Below the pieces are notes generated by a model. That model was not told the origin of the DNA and did not search any database. It saw nothing but the letters and a program-made list of their open reading frames with translations. Positions 1-11,017 of a stretch of DNA of 64,000 nt are shown piece after piece. Position 1 is the first letter of the stretch; the number at the start of each line of letters is the position of its first letter. Origin of the DNA: Hymenochaete sp. R1. Its lineage: Eukaryota > Basidiomycota > Agaricomycetes > Hymenochaetales > Hymenochaetaceae. The stretch covers positions 62,001-126,000 of the forward strand of contig JAFREE010000037.1 in NCBI GenBank assembly GCA_019400425.1, read 5' to 3'. The position numbers and the translations under genes are program-made.

Positions 1-539
1 AAACAAGGACTTATACCTTCTGGAAGGTGTCGGATTGGGTGCTTTCTTCTCCCTCATGTCCGCATCCTTTGCATACGAAGATCCATTACTACGCCCTCAA
101 GCACAAACTAATCTAAACACGACGCAAAAAGCACGCGAAATATTCAAGGATATGGGTAAAGGGATGTGGAGGAGTGGGAAGGGATTTGGTAAAGTTGGTG
201 CTTTGTTTGCTGGATTGGAATGTGCTGTCGAGTCGGTATGTCCTTACTTCTATGCTACCGCGCCGGCCAAATGAATACCAACTATATGGGTCTTTTCGTT
301 TTAGTATCGAGGAAAGAACGACATCGTGAATCCTGTCGTGGCTGGTTTCATGGCTGGTGGGATCCTTGCTCGAAATTCTGGTCCTAAAGCAGCTCTGGGT
401 GGTGGCGCCGCCTTTGCTGCCTTTTCCGCGGTCATAGACCTTTTTCTCAAACGAGAAACATCAGAGTGCGTACATCTACTTCCTTTCTGTATATATGCCA
501 TGCTGACGATTTCTGCTTTGTGTTAGTGATGACGACTAA
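1..539 (+). CDS. TIM22: Mitochondrial inner-membrane translocase subunit Tim22, 5' end missing
   Basis: The window opens inside an exon whose frame starts at base 2. Exons are 2-235, 305-465 and 527-539 (TAA), joined through introns 236-304 and 466-526. The joined protein shows [17 protein letters not shown], then [17 protein letters not shown] and [17 protein letters not shown], and ends LKRETSDDDD. The Gly-rich transmembrane helices and the segment EC(A/V)xExYRxKNDxxN are hallmarks of Tim17/22/23 proteins and fit Tim22 better than Tim17 or Tim23. Tim22 forms the pore of the carrier translocase that inserts metabolite carriers into the inner mitochondrial membrane. The N-terminal part lies outside the window. 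The last exon is only 13 bases and encodes an acidic tail. Confidence 0.88.
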
Positions 540-1364
540 TGACACATCTCGGAGGAGCTTACACATTAATTTATCTACGATCTAGAGCAACTATAGTATC
601 TCCTTAATGCAATAAAGCACGTCTCCGTCACTTACCTTCTGTCCCGCTCAAGAGCTTTTAAAGTAGATCAGGTAGACCTATGACGCCGAATCACTGAAAT
701 AAAGATATCACTTGGATTTCTCAATCGCATCTGCGATCTCTTCCGGCTGTCAGACTGGTTGCCGCAACAATACGCTGACATAGCATACTATGGGCGCGAT
801 ATAGGGCCTTTTGACCACAGCCCTTTTCTCTCAGAAAAAAGTGTACTCTTAGTACGCGCAGCCTTGTTCGACTTTGTGGGTCCGCATCAAACAAAACAGG
901 TGCGCCTTGTTTCTGTTATTCTTTGTATCCCGTTAGTTATCAGAGGCTCCGAGTCGGCATTTTCATAAAAATGTTCGTAGGATTTTTCTCAAGCTTCCAC
1001 TGTTATAACTTAAGGTTTTTTAGGGATGTCCAAGAAAGCAAGTCATTCATAACAACCTTGTGAAAATGATTGCAGGGAAAAACTAACAACGAAGTTTCAC
1101 TGTGCGACGTTTTAAAGAGAACAAACGGAACAACAGAGGTGGCCCGCGCGCTTAGAGTCCGTTAACAACCTTATTCCTCATCACCTGGATCCCACGTCGC
1201 CCTGCTATAAATAAGGGCTCCAGAAGGACTGACATCGATTCCCAGAGCCTCGTTGATCGAGTAGTGTACTGTCTCTGTTTTTGTTTTCCCCTTTCTTCCC
1301 CTCCTCTCTGGTTTGTATACTACAGCCACTCCTTTACGACTTTTCTCAAGGGTTTACAAAAAAA
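540..1364. other. Intergenic; promoter of the small secreted gene at its right end
   Basis: No convincing coding exon on either strand. The right end holds the TATA box listed at 1206-1213 and a pyrimidine-rich leader (about 1270-1345). The 3' UTR of TIM22 occupies the left end. Confidence 0.5.
1206..1213 (+). promoter_or_regulatory. TATA box (TATAAATA)
   Basis: TATAAATA lies 152 bases upstream of the ATG at 1365, followed by a CT-rich leader. The spacing suggests transcription starts near 1240. Confidence 0.5.
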
Positions 1365-1769
1365 ATGAATCCCTGCTCTATTTTGGTCACACTCTGCATT
1401 TCCAGTCTCTTCGGTGTGTTCTCTGTCCACTATTAGCGGGACATCTATGACTCAATCGAAGTGCTCTTAGCATTTGCTGCTCCCAATCCGACTCCCATAG
1501 ATTCTGGTACAGCTCGTGTCATCGCTGTCAATGATAATCTCGCCTGCTCTTCAGGATCTTGCAATACAACTGTATGTTTCGGTGTTTCCCTCTTTCACGG
1601 CTGTGAACAAGAACTCACGACCCCATCCTTTGCGAAGCTTGCATCCAGTTCTTCACGAAGCTCCAATTCATCCACGAGTACTGCAACTTTTCAGTACGAA
1701 GTCGGCTCGTTATCCTCGTTGACCTTTTTAGCGGCCGGAAGTATAGCCTTTACCACCGGCATGCTTTAA
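1365..1769 (+). CDS. Small secreted Ser-rich protein, possibly GPI-anchored
   Basis: Exon 1 (1365-1413) starts MNPCSILVTLCISSLF and joins exon 2 (1471-1769) through a 57-base intron with branch-like CTATGAC. The first 20 or so residues form a signal peptide (FAFAAP cleavage region). The mature part has a small Cys cluster (ACSSGSCN), a Ser-rich stretch (LASSSSRSSNSSTST) and a hydrophobic C-terminus (SLTFLAAGSIAFTTGML) like a GPI-attachment signal. A further 66-base in-frame segment starting GTATGT at 1572 and ending GCGAAG could be a retained or real second intron; removing it joins the Cys cluster directly to the Ser-rich part. No family recognised. The upstream TATA box, signal peptide and frame-consistent intron make it a real gene; the role is unknown. 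Confidence 0.6.
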
Positions 1770-2268
1770 TCCATAGTGGGCAGAGGGGACATTGACATTC
1801 ATTCGCAGATGCATTTACACCATCTTACTCCGTGTTATATACCACTGGACTACATTATAATAGAAACATGTCATTATAAAAGTCTACGATCATTTGTAAC
1901 GAAGTCGAATTCCGATCGTCTGATCTACAAAGGCAAAATAGCGAGTTGGCACATTTAAAAAGCGTCACTAAAATACAATACACATGCCGAAAATGAACGA
2001 CAAATCCAAGAAAAAGAGAAAGTCCGAGGATCGATACCTCAAGCCTGTCAAGCAAGATGAACAGGGGCGGGCAAAGCATTCTTTTTGTCGACGGAAGAGA
2101 AGAAAGTCGACGACTTGTAGCTACTGTTTGGGCTCGCATCTTCATCATGATGTATGGATTGTTCGACATTGACATGGACCTTAACGGATTGATATGGGCA
2201 AGTATATTGAGCGGAAAGTGAGATAATTGCCTACCTTTACACTGTCAACTGTCGCAGTCTGATTGATG
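1770..2268. other. Convergent intergenic region
   Basis: Lies between the 3' ends of the secreted gene and the DUF6534 gene. Short open frames on both strands (for example 1984-2172 plus, Lys-rich) lack splice support or family signal. I see no gene here. Confidence 0.4.
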
Positions 2269-4007
2269 CTATGCAGCTGGATGCCACCACAAGCCTCCTT
2301 CGTGCTCAGCATTGATCGATTGGGATTCTATGAAGTTGATGCAATGAGTGTGTAGAAGGAAGGCAACGAGCTGCAGACCCACTGTCATATGCCGTCGGAA
2401 ACGAGGGGTACTATCAGGTCCATCGACTGATATATGAATAGCCATGGGCTGCGAATCGTTCCGCCTTTTGATTACATCTCTTGAATTAAGTGTGGCGAGT
2501 AAAGAGTTAATGTAGCCTATGAGATAGTAAGCGACCAAAACCACAAGAATAGAAGATCTTCGTACATTTTGCGATGATGAAATGTAATGATAGGAAAATA
2601 AAATTATGAGGCATAGATGCTGCCTGGTAGAACAGTAGCAATTAGTAAGTTACCGAGTGATAGGTTTAGTATAGCTCACGCAAATCATAGCCAAAAGTGA
2701 AGCGAATGTTGTCAAAAGCCCGTTGTTGATCGTGTAAAGAAGTAGTCGATGGACCACATCATCCATGCTTGAGAGAAGAGATAGGACTGAGACTTGAGCG
2801 AACATGCATGTACGGTGAGCATACCTTGAGTAGCCAGTGAGGGTGCCTTGCAAATAGTAGCACATCGAACAAGTTATGATGACATCAATAACCGAGGACA
2901 AAGCAAGCCCGAATGTGAAGAGCCACTGGACAGTATCTATTAAGGACATAGGCAATGCATACATTTAAAAAAAACCTACTCGGAACTTTGATATGAATGC
3001 CGCGTAATACCCAATCTGAATCCTGGATTATGGAGAAAGGTGTCAGCAACGGAAAAAAATGCAATACTTCTATGGCTCACATTTCATAGGTTGTGGCTAG
3101 CAATCATATCAGCGTTGGATTCATGGGAGGGGATTCAATTCGAGAACGCTTACTAATGGCTGACGCAAGCCGAATGAAACCCAATAATACCTTTTGAAGA
3201 AGTTGATGGTCCAACTTCACGCAGGAAAGAAGCTTGAATACGTACAATAAGGGTGACCACGTAGACGTTGCCTTTACTTACTACGATGGAACGCATGAGT
3301 GAATCGATATACAGGAGCAGACAAATGGTACGAACATCTCCACACACGATGTGCATAGAATCTGGCTTCGTGTAAGTATGAAAGTATCTGGAAGGTGAAG
3401 AAAAAGGACTTACACCTGAACAAGGAATGTAAGCAGACCAGTGACGGCTATACTTGCTCCAACGGTCCTAAAGATTCATGTTGAGTACCTCGGCGCAAAC
3501 ACAGTGTCAAACACGCACCATGTCAAGCGGTCGAGCTCAGCTAGATCTCCCCATGACAGGACGAGGTAATGCCAGTTGCCTTGACAAATGAAGATTGAAT
3601 GCACTAGATCCAGAGTCCTGTAGAGGACATAAGCTGAAGCGAAGGGGAGTCGGAGAAAAAGCCACTCACCATGCCGCAAGCACCTGACAACGCGGAGGAA
3701 AGTCAGACTCAGAGGCAGAACTTGAACTTTCTTTTCGGGAATGGGTGGCACGCACCATCAACTTCATCCCTCGAGGATCTCGCCTCCTATAGTGCCGGAA
3801 GTAATAATACGTCTGCAATGTCCCGATACCTGAGAGGCTGCGTGTTCATTTCATTTTGTGGTAACGGGCATAGAGTGGGTGGGTGAATGAGAGAGTTAGA
3901 ACATGGACCCACAAGTACAATGTTTGCAAGGTAAACACTCACGAGACTGAGATGAAGCAACCGATGAGCATGGCGCCGAAAGTCAAACGCAGGTTTGCTG
4001 TCGCCAT
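2269..4007 (-). CDS. Seven-transmembrane DUF6534-family protein
   Basis: Fourteen exons join in frame to a 321-residue protein: 4007-3943, 3837-3756, 3683-3670, 3617-3519, 3467-3414, 3361-3332, 3276-3246, 3190-3154, 3096-3081, 3022-2980, 2925-2825, 2767-2680, 2623-2566 and 2516-2269. It starts MATANLRLTFGAMLIG. Family hallmarks are TLQTYYYF, LDLVHSIFIC in the second helix, FYAHRVWR after the third, SSVIDVIITCSMCYYL in the sixth and, near the end, FIIAKCYINSLLATLNSRD. This pattern is the DUF6534 family, expanded in mushrooms, of unknown function. Two exons are only 14 and 16 bases. The 2990-2930 junction has alternative acceptors; the chosen one keeps a Trp at the start of helix six. The C-terminal tail after the family domain is unconserved-looking. 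Confidence 0.85.
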
Positions 4008-5100
4008 GACCAGCCTCCTCGTCAAGTCGAATGTAGACAATCACGATGGCGGGTGGTAGATGGTGGGTGGTAAAGGAGAGCGAGGTGAGTGGCAGAAGGG
4101 CAGGATGAATTTGAACGATGGAAGCGAAACCGAAGCTAACAACGCTGTGTCAGGTTTTCGAATTTGACCGATCTACTCCAACAGTACTGACAAATGTTCA
4201 GGTCAGGTCAGATAAAATCAAGCTTAACGCTTCACTATGGCTATATCGATCGAGCTGTCGATAGGTACAAGCGGCTGATGTTGCTAGGGACTTAGACGGA
4301 TGAACCGTTCGGCGTGAGGGCAGGGCGGGGAAGCTCCGAGACACCAGACGCATGTACCTGCATCTTATATACATGTAACATTCTTTTAACATATGACGGT
4401 AGTTCTCGCATGCAGACACGGTGACCATTGGCGGCGTTGTTTACCTTTCCGCATGTTCTTCTGATCGGATGAGAAATGAAAGCAGATTCGTCCCCGATCG
4501 GAAGTATTTCCAGTACTAGTATTTCCTGAGTTTGCGACTGCTGCTAGTAAACATGCGTAAACAAACTAATGCTCAACTTCACTCTGACTCAAGGTTGAGG
4601 TGAGCTAGCTGGTGAGCTTCCAGATCCACGACCTTTCGAGCTCGGAGCACAGACAGAGTGAGAGAACGAGGCTCGTAGGCTTCGCTGCTTGAAAATCTTG
4701 CGTTTTTGGCTCGTACAAAACTCGTATGCGGTGTCTAAGTCCGGTCGCATAAGGGGATTTCGGTCATCGGGCCATCTGGGACTGGTCACTGGCAAATAGC
4801 GATCAACGCATACCCGTAGCCGAAGAGCGCCCTCAATGAGAAGTGAATTCGTCCGACTCTCGGCTGGACGCTCGTTCGCGTGCTGCCATTGTCATTGGGC
4901 GCCTTCATATCCATGTATCAAGCGTCGCGAAGACTCAATAAGGTGTATTGACGGATAATCCTTGCCCATCGGGTCGCAAATTATATGGAGTCTGAAACAA
5001 GCAAGCTTATCAGCTAGTGAGGGCCGTGATCACCGTCAATCGATGTGAAAAGATGAGACTCGAATCCTTATAGAAATAAGGACGAATTGGTGGGGTCCAG
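4008..5100. other. Promoter of the DUF6534 gene, then no assigned gene
   Basis: Left part is the upstream region of the minus-strand DUF6534 gene. Around 4600-4800 both strands have short open frames of mixed quality that I could not join into a model. Confidence 0.3.
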
Positions 5101-5680
5101 AGCAATCGAAAGCGGGCGCACGACGGAGGAACAGACTTAAGCAACGCCCATTTGATCAAACAAATGCGCATACTCCTGGCGGCGGTTGAGCATAATGAAT
5201 AGTGCACCCAATGCAATTATCTTTTTCAACACAACGCTCTGGACGATTCAGAAGCCACAGGCTTTGTTGATCACAAGACCCACTGGCAAGTTGAATACTT
5301 CAATCTACAATAGATTCAGTTGAGGCGAGAAATCCTTTGAAAAATAAGAAGTGCACTTTCCGCCTTCAGTATATGTGCTCGACTCGCAACATATTGTCAG
5401 CATCTGGGCGAGAAATCGATGGACAGTGGGAAGGCAATGAATTTCGTCTCAACTGAAACGCCTTCGCCCTCCGAGCACCGCACAAGACTGAAGCCTTGAA
5501 GGTCTATCAAATCATCTGACAGACCGAGGTAAAGGTTGCGTGCATTCAGTGTATTTGCATATTGTAGTGAAGGCTTGGTGGTAGACAGCATCATTAATGT
5601 ATGGGGGGAAAGAGGCGAGACAATGACATTGACCAATCCTCCTCCGGAGGCGCTGCTCTGCTGGACGATGTACCCTTACG
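5101..5680 (-). other. Possible coding island or gene remnant, not resolved
   Basis: Two minus-strand segments look coding by composition. One (about 5680-5397) reads KPSLQYANTLNARNLYLGL and DLIDLQGFSLVRCSEGEG. A second one ends with a stop codon near 5136 and reads LKKIIALGALFIMLNRRQ then EYAHLFDQMGVA, after an acceptor-like CCAG. I could not find a clean donor joining them, and the upstream frame has a stop before any good ATG next to the HUB1 promoter. It may be a small unrecognised membrane-protein gene or a truncated remnant. Confidence 0.25.
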
Positions 5681-5765
5681 TAATGCACTTATTGGTTTAA
5701 ACTAAACTGTTTTACTAAACTAGTAGCGCTCGTTCTGACCTCGCGCATCTCTGCTCACGACTACG

Positions 5766-6182
5766 ATGTCCTTGATTGAAGTTAGTATTTTCAGTGAAAT
5801 TCTCACCTTGCCGCGTACTGAATTTGTGACTTGAAGGTAATTGCTAACGACAGACTTGGCCGCAAAGGTATGCATCACTTGCATCGTTCATCTGTATGAA
5901 TGCGCTTTGCCAATGACTAAAACTACCCTCTTCGCCCTTAGTGCGCGTCAAGTGCAGCTCTGAAGACACTGTCGGAGATCTCAAGAAACTCATCGCTGCT
6001 CAGACTGGTACCGATTCATCAAAGATCCAATTGAAGAAATGGTCCGCATTCTCTTTCGCCTTTCCACATCTTGAGCTTCTTGACTGATCTTCGTTTCGCT
6101 CGATAGGTACACCATCTATAAGGATCACATCACCCTTGCAGACTACGAGATACACGATGGGATGAGCTTAGAGATGTACTAG
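5766..6182 (+). CDS. HUB1: Ubiquitin-like modifier Hub1/UBL5
   Basis: Exons 5766-5780, 5837-5877, 5942-6041 and 6117-6182 give a 73-residue protein: starts [20 protein letters not shown], contains [16 protein letters not shown] and [18 protein letters not shown], and ends DGMSLEMY. This length and sequence are nearly invariant in Hub1/UBL5 from yeasts to animals. Hub1 binds the spliceosomal protein Snu66 non-covalently and alters splice-site choice; it ends in a Tyr motif rather than the di-Gly of ubiquitin. The first exon is only 15 bases. Three introns in 222 coding bases is a high density even for this window. Confidence 0.97.
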
Positions 6183-6377
6183 GGTCCACGCGAAGATATG
6201 CTAAGTTCATTCACCGATCTTTAGCTGCTATCATGTTGTATTTTAGTCGAATAATGGACTCCGGTTTGAAAATACAGTAAATTCAATCACAACACAAGCG
6301 AGGTACAAGCGAAGCTAACAACATTTTCAAACCACTGAGGAAGCCATACCAAAAATCAAGTACAGAGGGAAAATCTT

Positions 6378-7717
6378 TCACGATCCTAAAGACCTCTTGT
6401 GCTTTTTCGACTTCTTTGACTTCTTTTTCGTTGTTCCTTCACCGTCAACGACCACTAATTCGGCTTCGCCAGTCGCCCCTTCCACTTTCTTGATCTTCCT
6501 CTTTTTATCGACATTTGGACCGCTCTCATGCTTGTCGTCCACTGAGATGGTATTGTCCTTCTCCGTAGCAATAGGAGGTAATGGTTCCGCTGTATCTCCA
6601 TCCGTAAGCTTCGCCATACCCAGACCCACACGCTGAACGAAATCAATGTCTGCAAAGTTCACACGTTTCATCCCCAGCCCAATCCGAGGCCTTTCCTCGG
6701 GCACGTTAGATTCCAAGTTCAACGCAAAACCCGAAGGACCAGCCTCAGCTGATGGAGCAGGGGCATCGCTCTGCGATCGCGAGCGCAAAGCAATTTTTTC
6801 CTTGAAGTACTCGTCTACACTCTTTACCGATGTTGTTAGCTCCTGCATCGAGTGCAGATCCGGCACCACTGAAGATGTGGAAGATAGCGCTGCCGGAGCG
6901 ACTGAGCCTGAGGAAGACGAGGGGCCAGGAGTCGGTGAACTAGAGACACCTAAGATTTCGGCCATTGCAGATGAAGAAACTGCAGCCAGTCTTTTGGATT
7001 TTAAAAATCGCGCACGATGCCTAGATGAAACCTTCATTAGTGAGAAGTGTATGTCTGTGTCATTAAAAGGAACGTACGCCATATGTCGAGGAGGTTGCGG
7101 TTGTACGACAGCTGTTGCCGATGAGCTTAAGGTCATTGCTTCGACTAGATGCTCAACCTCTTGAGAATTTTTCTTCCTGCTCGCCTTCGCATCCTTTCTT
7201 TCTTTCTTCTCCATCTTCTTGCGTTCCTTCTCTTCTCTTCTCTCTCGTTTCCGTTTTTTCCTGTCGTCATCCGAGTCGCCATCATTTTCACGTCTCCTCT
7301 TCGTTTGACCGACGTCAGACGTATTCTGCTGCGGCTCTTTACCACTCTCCTCATCCCTGCATACGGGTCCCTCCTCATTCAGCCTGGCCAGCAAGAGCTC
7401 GAAGTCCTTGTTCTGTTTCCATGCTATTCCATCAGGCCCCTGTTGCGCACCGGCGCCGATACCCATGAGATTGAGCTTCTGCGCAACCTTGATATGCGAC
7501 GTCCGGCCCTCGCCATTCGTACCCAGTCCTTTAGATGGATCCCAGCCCATTTTCGAGAGATATGCCTGGCCAAATTTGGATGCATCTTGAAGCAATCATA
7601 TTTCAATAAGGAGGATGAAAAGTATGTTGCATTTGTGACAGACATACCATCTGCCCAAGAAAGATTGCGAGGGTCATGGCCGATGCGCTGTTTCGTTTTC
7701 CTTCCCCCGAGACCCAT
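6378..7717 (-). CDS. PXR1: G-patch protein PXR1 (PinX1-related)
   Basis: Two exons, 7717-7648 and 7585-6378, give 425 residues. The N-terminus MGLGGRKTKQRIGHDPRNLSW continues into the G-patch (KFGQAYLSKMGWDPSKGLG, then LNLMGIGA and IAWKQNKDFELLLARLN), as in Pxr1/PinX1. Further on come Lys/Arg/Glu-rich stretches (about residues 130-180 and the C-terminal KKKSKKSKKHKRSLGS), typical nucleolar signals. Pxr1 activates the DEAH helicase Prp43 in rRNA and snoRNA maturation, and PinX1 relatives affect telomerase. The start is fixed by the conserved MGLGGRK. A 195-codon open frame on the other strand is a shadow of this exon. Confidence 0.93.
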
Positions 7718-8128
7718 TATCAGAATGGTTTTGTGACTTGCGTTAGGGAGATGACCTGCGCAGCGAAGCGGATCATTTTTTGACGACATGCACTTGTGCG
7801 TTGATAGTGATCGACATTGCTATTATGCCATACTCGATTTTTTCTCTCGTTTTATTTTTAAAACGTTACATTGGTTCCGGATTGAAGTACACTTTTAGTA
7901 TGCATACATTGCCTTTCCTAACATTCAAAGCTTGATAACACCCGTGATTCGTACATGTCTAAAGAGATCGAGATGGAAAGCAGGAGCAAAGAGTAAACTT
8001 AGGTTGTTAGAAAGGAATGACTCGTCTGACGTAGACAGCTTCTACGCAGATCAATATCAGTGACCCCCTTCGCAGTCGTAAATTCAGGCTCAGATTCTCG
8101 ATTGAGAGAAAGCGAAGTGCCTGGTTTA
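7718..8128. other. Intergenic
   Basis: Upstream region of PXR1 and 3' region of the HMG-box gene, both on the minus strand. Nothing else seen. Confidence 0.4.
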
Positions 8129-8785
8129 TTAGCGGACCAGACAAAGTCGTTCGAAGTCCATTTCATTTCCACCTTGACCTGGAACGGTGTCTCTGGCCAT
8201 ATCGACATTGAACGTCTTTCTTCGGGTATCTACGACCTACTTTAGAGGTAATAAAAGGACAATACGGCATCGTCTACTCACCGTTGGAGTTGCTTCAAAA
8301 GATGGTAATGTAGGAGGAGAGGACGTCGAAGAAGACCTCGGTGATGGTCCGAGTGGTGAGGCCATAGGGGAGAAGGGCACAAACTTCGGAGACGGTGGTG
8401 GAGTAGGTGCGTCGGAGCGAGTACATGCGGTTTGAAGAGCCCGAGTACCTTGTCTCTTCCTTATATCATCCCTCGCGCCGCCGGGGAGATTCAGTCCTTC
8501 TAACTGATTCTGCATCTTGACTTCCTTCGCTTTCTCGAAGAAATGGCTGCGCGTTTCCTCGTCCTGCTTCTTCCAAAGCTCAGCCACCTCACGCGAAACT
8601 TCCTGCTGCGTGACATCTTGCGTAAGTAGCTTGTTTTCGATGGCGTAGGAGCGAAAGAGAATAAAGGCATTTGGTGATTTCTTCTTCCTCATGACTCTAT
8701 TCGGCGAAAGCGGGCCTCTACTATCGGAATGACGTCGGCTGGAAAATGAGTTGCTGAATGCAGTGCTCTCAGTGCCGATTGACAT
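8129..8785 (-). CDS. HMG-box DNA-binding protein
   Basis: Exon 1 (8785-8282) and exon 2 (8236-8129) join across GTGAGT..TAG to 203 residues, ending DFERLCLVR. A MATA-type HMG box spans about residues 32-95: KKKSPNAFILFRSYAIEN, then QQEVSREVAELWKKQ and SHFFEKAKEVK. The Pro/Ser-rich tail (TPPPSPKFVPFSPMASPLG) is low complexity. Proteins of this shape in basidiomycetes are sequence-specific transcription regulators, including relatives of pheromone-response factors. No mating-type genes are nearby, so I do not assign it to a mating locus. A non-coding 5' exon is possible, because a donor-like GTACGT lies upstream near 8845. Confidence 0.8.
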
Positions 8786-9814
8786 GCTTTCTAGGATAAC
8801 TTATCAACATGGACCTTTAGCGATTCAATTTAAGGCAAAATACGTACCCATGTCCAAATGAAGAGAGGACGTATCTGATGCACGTATAGCAGGCATACTT
8901 GAAGAAAGTAGTAGGGGTCTATAGCGAAAGTGATTGTCGAGTTTGTTCGATAGTAGCGTCTCCTATCCTTCGTCTTGCCGCTTAAATACATCTCAAGTAG
9001 ATAACCCCTCGATGTCATATAAACGCAGTCGTCCTAGTAGAAATTTAACTATACGCTATAATCACATCGTGCACCCATCGGGTGCAAAAGGAAATCAATA
9101 CTGGGCATGTGCTTTAGGTTGCCTCGAGGTTGCAGTGAAGGACAAAGAGCACTTACTCAAGCTACTATGACCTGCATGCCTTCAAAGGCAGAAAAGGCGG
9201 GCCTACACACCTAAGGGTCAAATCAATGTATACGGCAGACCGACTCCAACGTCTCCCTTTCCTATGGGTCGACAAAGGCTTCTGGCTGTTATCGCACCGT
9301 TGATCTTTGCCTTGGGCAGCTAATTCATTGAAAGGGCATCAAAAGAACGAAGACAGAGAATCCAGATCACGCCGACATCGAAGATCAGGCGTATAAGAGT
9401 CAATTCTAACTTGATTTTTCGAGGGTCACGAAGTCATTGCTGAGATCAGATATAAGATCATCCACAGGACGACGACGATGCGATAATACGACCTCGTGTT
9501 GTTCTTCCGCCTTTATCTCTTTACTCCATTCCTCGACTTTCATCCAAGGCAGTGGAGAGTTTCATTTGATGTTTGCAGTCGACACCATGTCGGTACAAGG
9601 TGATTATGATGGTGAGAACAAGAAAGGAACTGAAGGATATTTTCGTTGATTCGGGTTGAAACTCGGCAAGAAGTCTTGGGCCTGGTTGCTCCACCATCAT
9701 CATGAAACCGACCGAAATAATTCAGCACGTTTTCACGGCCAGTCCCATGCCGTTTCAGTCCCGTTCTCGTTCTTGTCGACGACCACCTCCTCAGAGACCA
9801 ACGCCAGCTCTTTC
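8786..9814. other. Divergent intergenic region
   Basis: Lies between the start of the HMG-box gene and the start of the SUR7-like gene. Short open frames (for example 9437-9649 plus) show no signal. The frame of the SUR7-like gene is open upstream to 9656, but no ATG lies there. Confidence 0.4.
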
Positions 9815-10788
9815 ATGGTCCAACTAGTGAAGGCCTTCATCAAAAGGACTTCAAAAAAGCGCGTCAGACGCTTCCACAGGCGGAAACATGCCATCCTCAT
9901 CGCGCTCGTTTCTGTTCTGCTGTTCATCGCTTTCATTCTTTTGCTACTCGTAGCCATCTCCTTACCCATAGTCAAGTCTGTCTACTTAATGAGTCTCAAG
10001 TCGACTGCGAAAGTGCTTGTCCCATCCGCTGTAGCCACGGAGATCCGGTTCGGTGCGTGATACCTTTCTTTCTATGCAGACTACCAAACTTACAAGTTCA
10101 TGAAAAGGCGTATGGGGTTATTGTGCAACGAGGTATGAGCATCACTATCTCTGATTACAACGTTTACACTCTCTAACGTCATGTGTACAGTGTTTTGGAC
10201 ACACCAACCGCCTTCAACAACGACGGCCAATGTTCTGCACCGCGGCTTGGCTACCAGATCGACAATTCCATACTCGCACTAACGGGCCAGACAGCCCTCG
10301 TCCAGGTCGCCCTCAAGGGACTCATCGTCGTCCTCATCCTCCATCCCATCTGTGCAGGCCTTTGTCTCATCAGCCTCCTCTGCGCCGTCGTCTCTTGGTC
10401 GCATACATTTGCCATTTGCGCCTTGGTTTGGACAGTGGCGGCTGCAATCCTCGCTACAGTCAGCGCTGCAGCGGACCTAGTGCTCGTGCGAGTAGCAAAG
10501 GCGAAGATAGATGATGTCATGGGACTTTCATTTGAGATACTTTGGGGAAATGCACCGTGGATGAGTGTCGTTGCAGTAGTCCTCTTGTGGATTGTCATCG
10601 TTCTACAGTCTGCGACATTGTGTGGCTGTTGCGGAGTCAGCCGTAGGCTCTGGACTCGGTATGTCTTACGCTCCTTGTTGAATTAATTGATTCCTGACGC
10701 ATTCATCTAAAGTACGGACGACAAGGAAGAAGCAGGGGAAGACAGACGAGACGAGAAGACCAAAGTAACAGTCCAAGAGGTTCAGTGA
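9815..10788 (+). CDS. SUR7/PalI-like four-transmembrane protein
   Basis: Exons 9815-10052, 10108-10132, 10191-10658 and 10713-10788 give 268 residues. A basic N-terminus (KRTSKKRVRRFHRRKH) precedes TM1 (LIALVSVLLFIAFILLLL). An extracellular loop carries RFGVWGYCATSVLDTP, which matches the SUR7/PalI signature of G-x-W-G-x-C. Three more helices follow (about residues 125-150, 155-180, 210-235), then a charged cytosolic tail ending TVQEVQ. Family members sit in eisosomes or take part in ambient-pH sensing (PalI/Rim9). Which of the two roles applies cannot be told from sequence alone. Exon 2 is only 25 bases and carries the signature. Confidence 0.8.
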
Positions 10789-11017
10789 TCGGAAGCCTTC
10801 TGTGCATGCAAAACATCTATTGTTTTATTTTAGTGGTGACTGCTCTATTAAAAATCTATCCTGTACCTGCGCATAGAAGTGTAGTATCCATTTTGTCCGA
10901 CATGTCTAACAACCTTGACTAGAATTATATTCATACATCGTGCACTACACATCTAAGACTCCCCCAAAGACCATGAACCTTGACGTCAGTATTATATAGC
11001 AACAGTTCTCCCGTACA

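Noticed and set aside
7149..7736. 195-codon plus-strand open frame, hydrophobic N-terminus
   Set aside because: It is antisense to the Lys/Glu-rich part of PXR1; Leu/Phe/Ser richness is the mirror of AAG/GAG codons.
8129..8785. HMG-box gene as a mating-type locus
   Set aside because: No pheromone, receptor or homeodomain genes nearby; HMG-box regulators are not diagnostic of a basidiomycete mating locus.
9656..9814. In-frame upstream extension of the SUR7-like protein
   Set aside because: No ATG in this stretch; the conserved basic segment follows the ATG at 9815.
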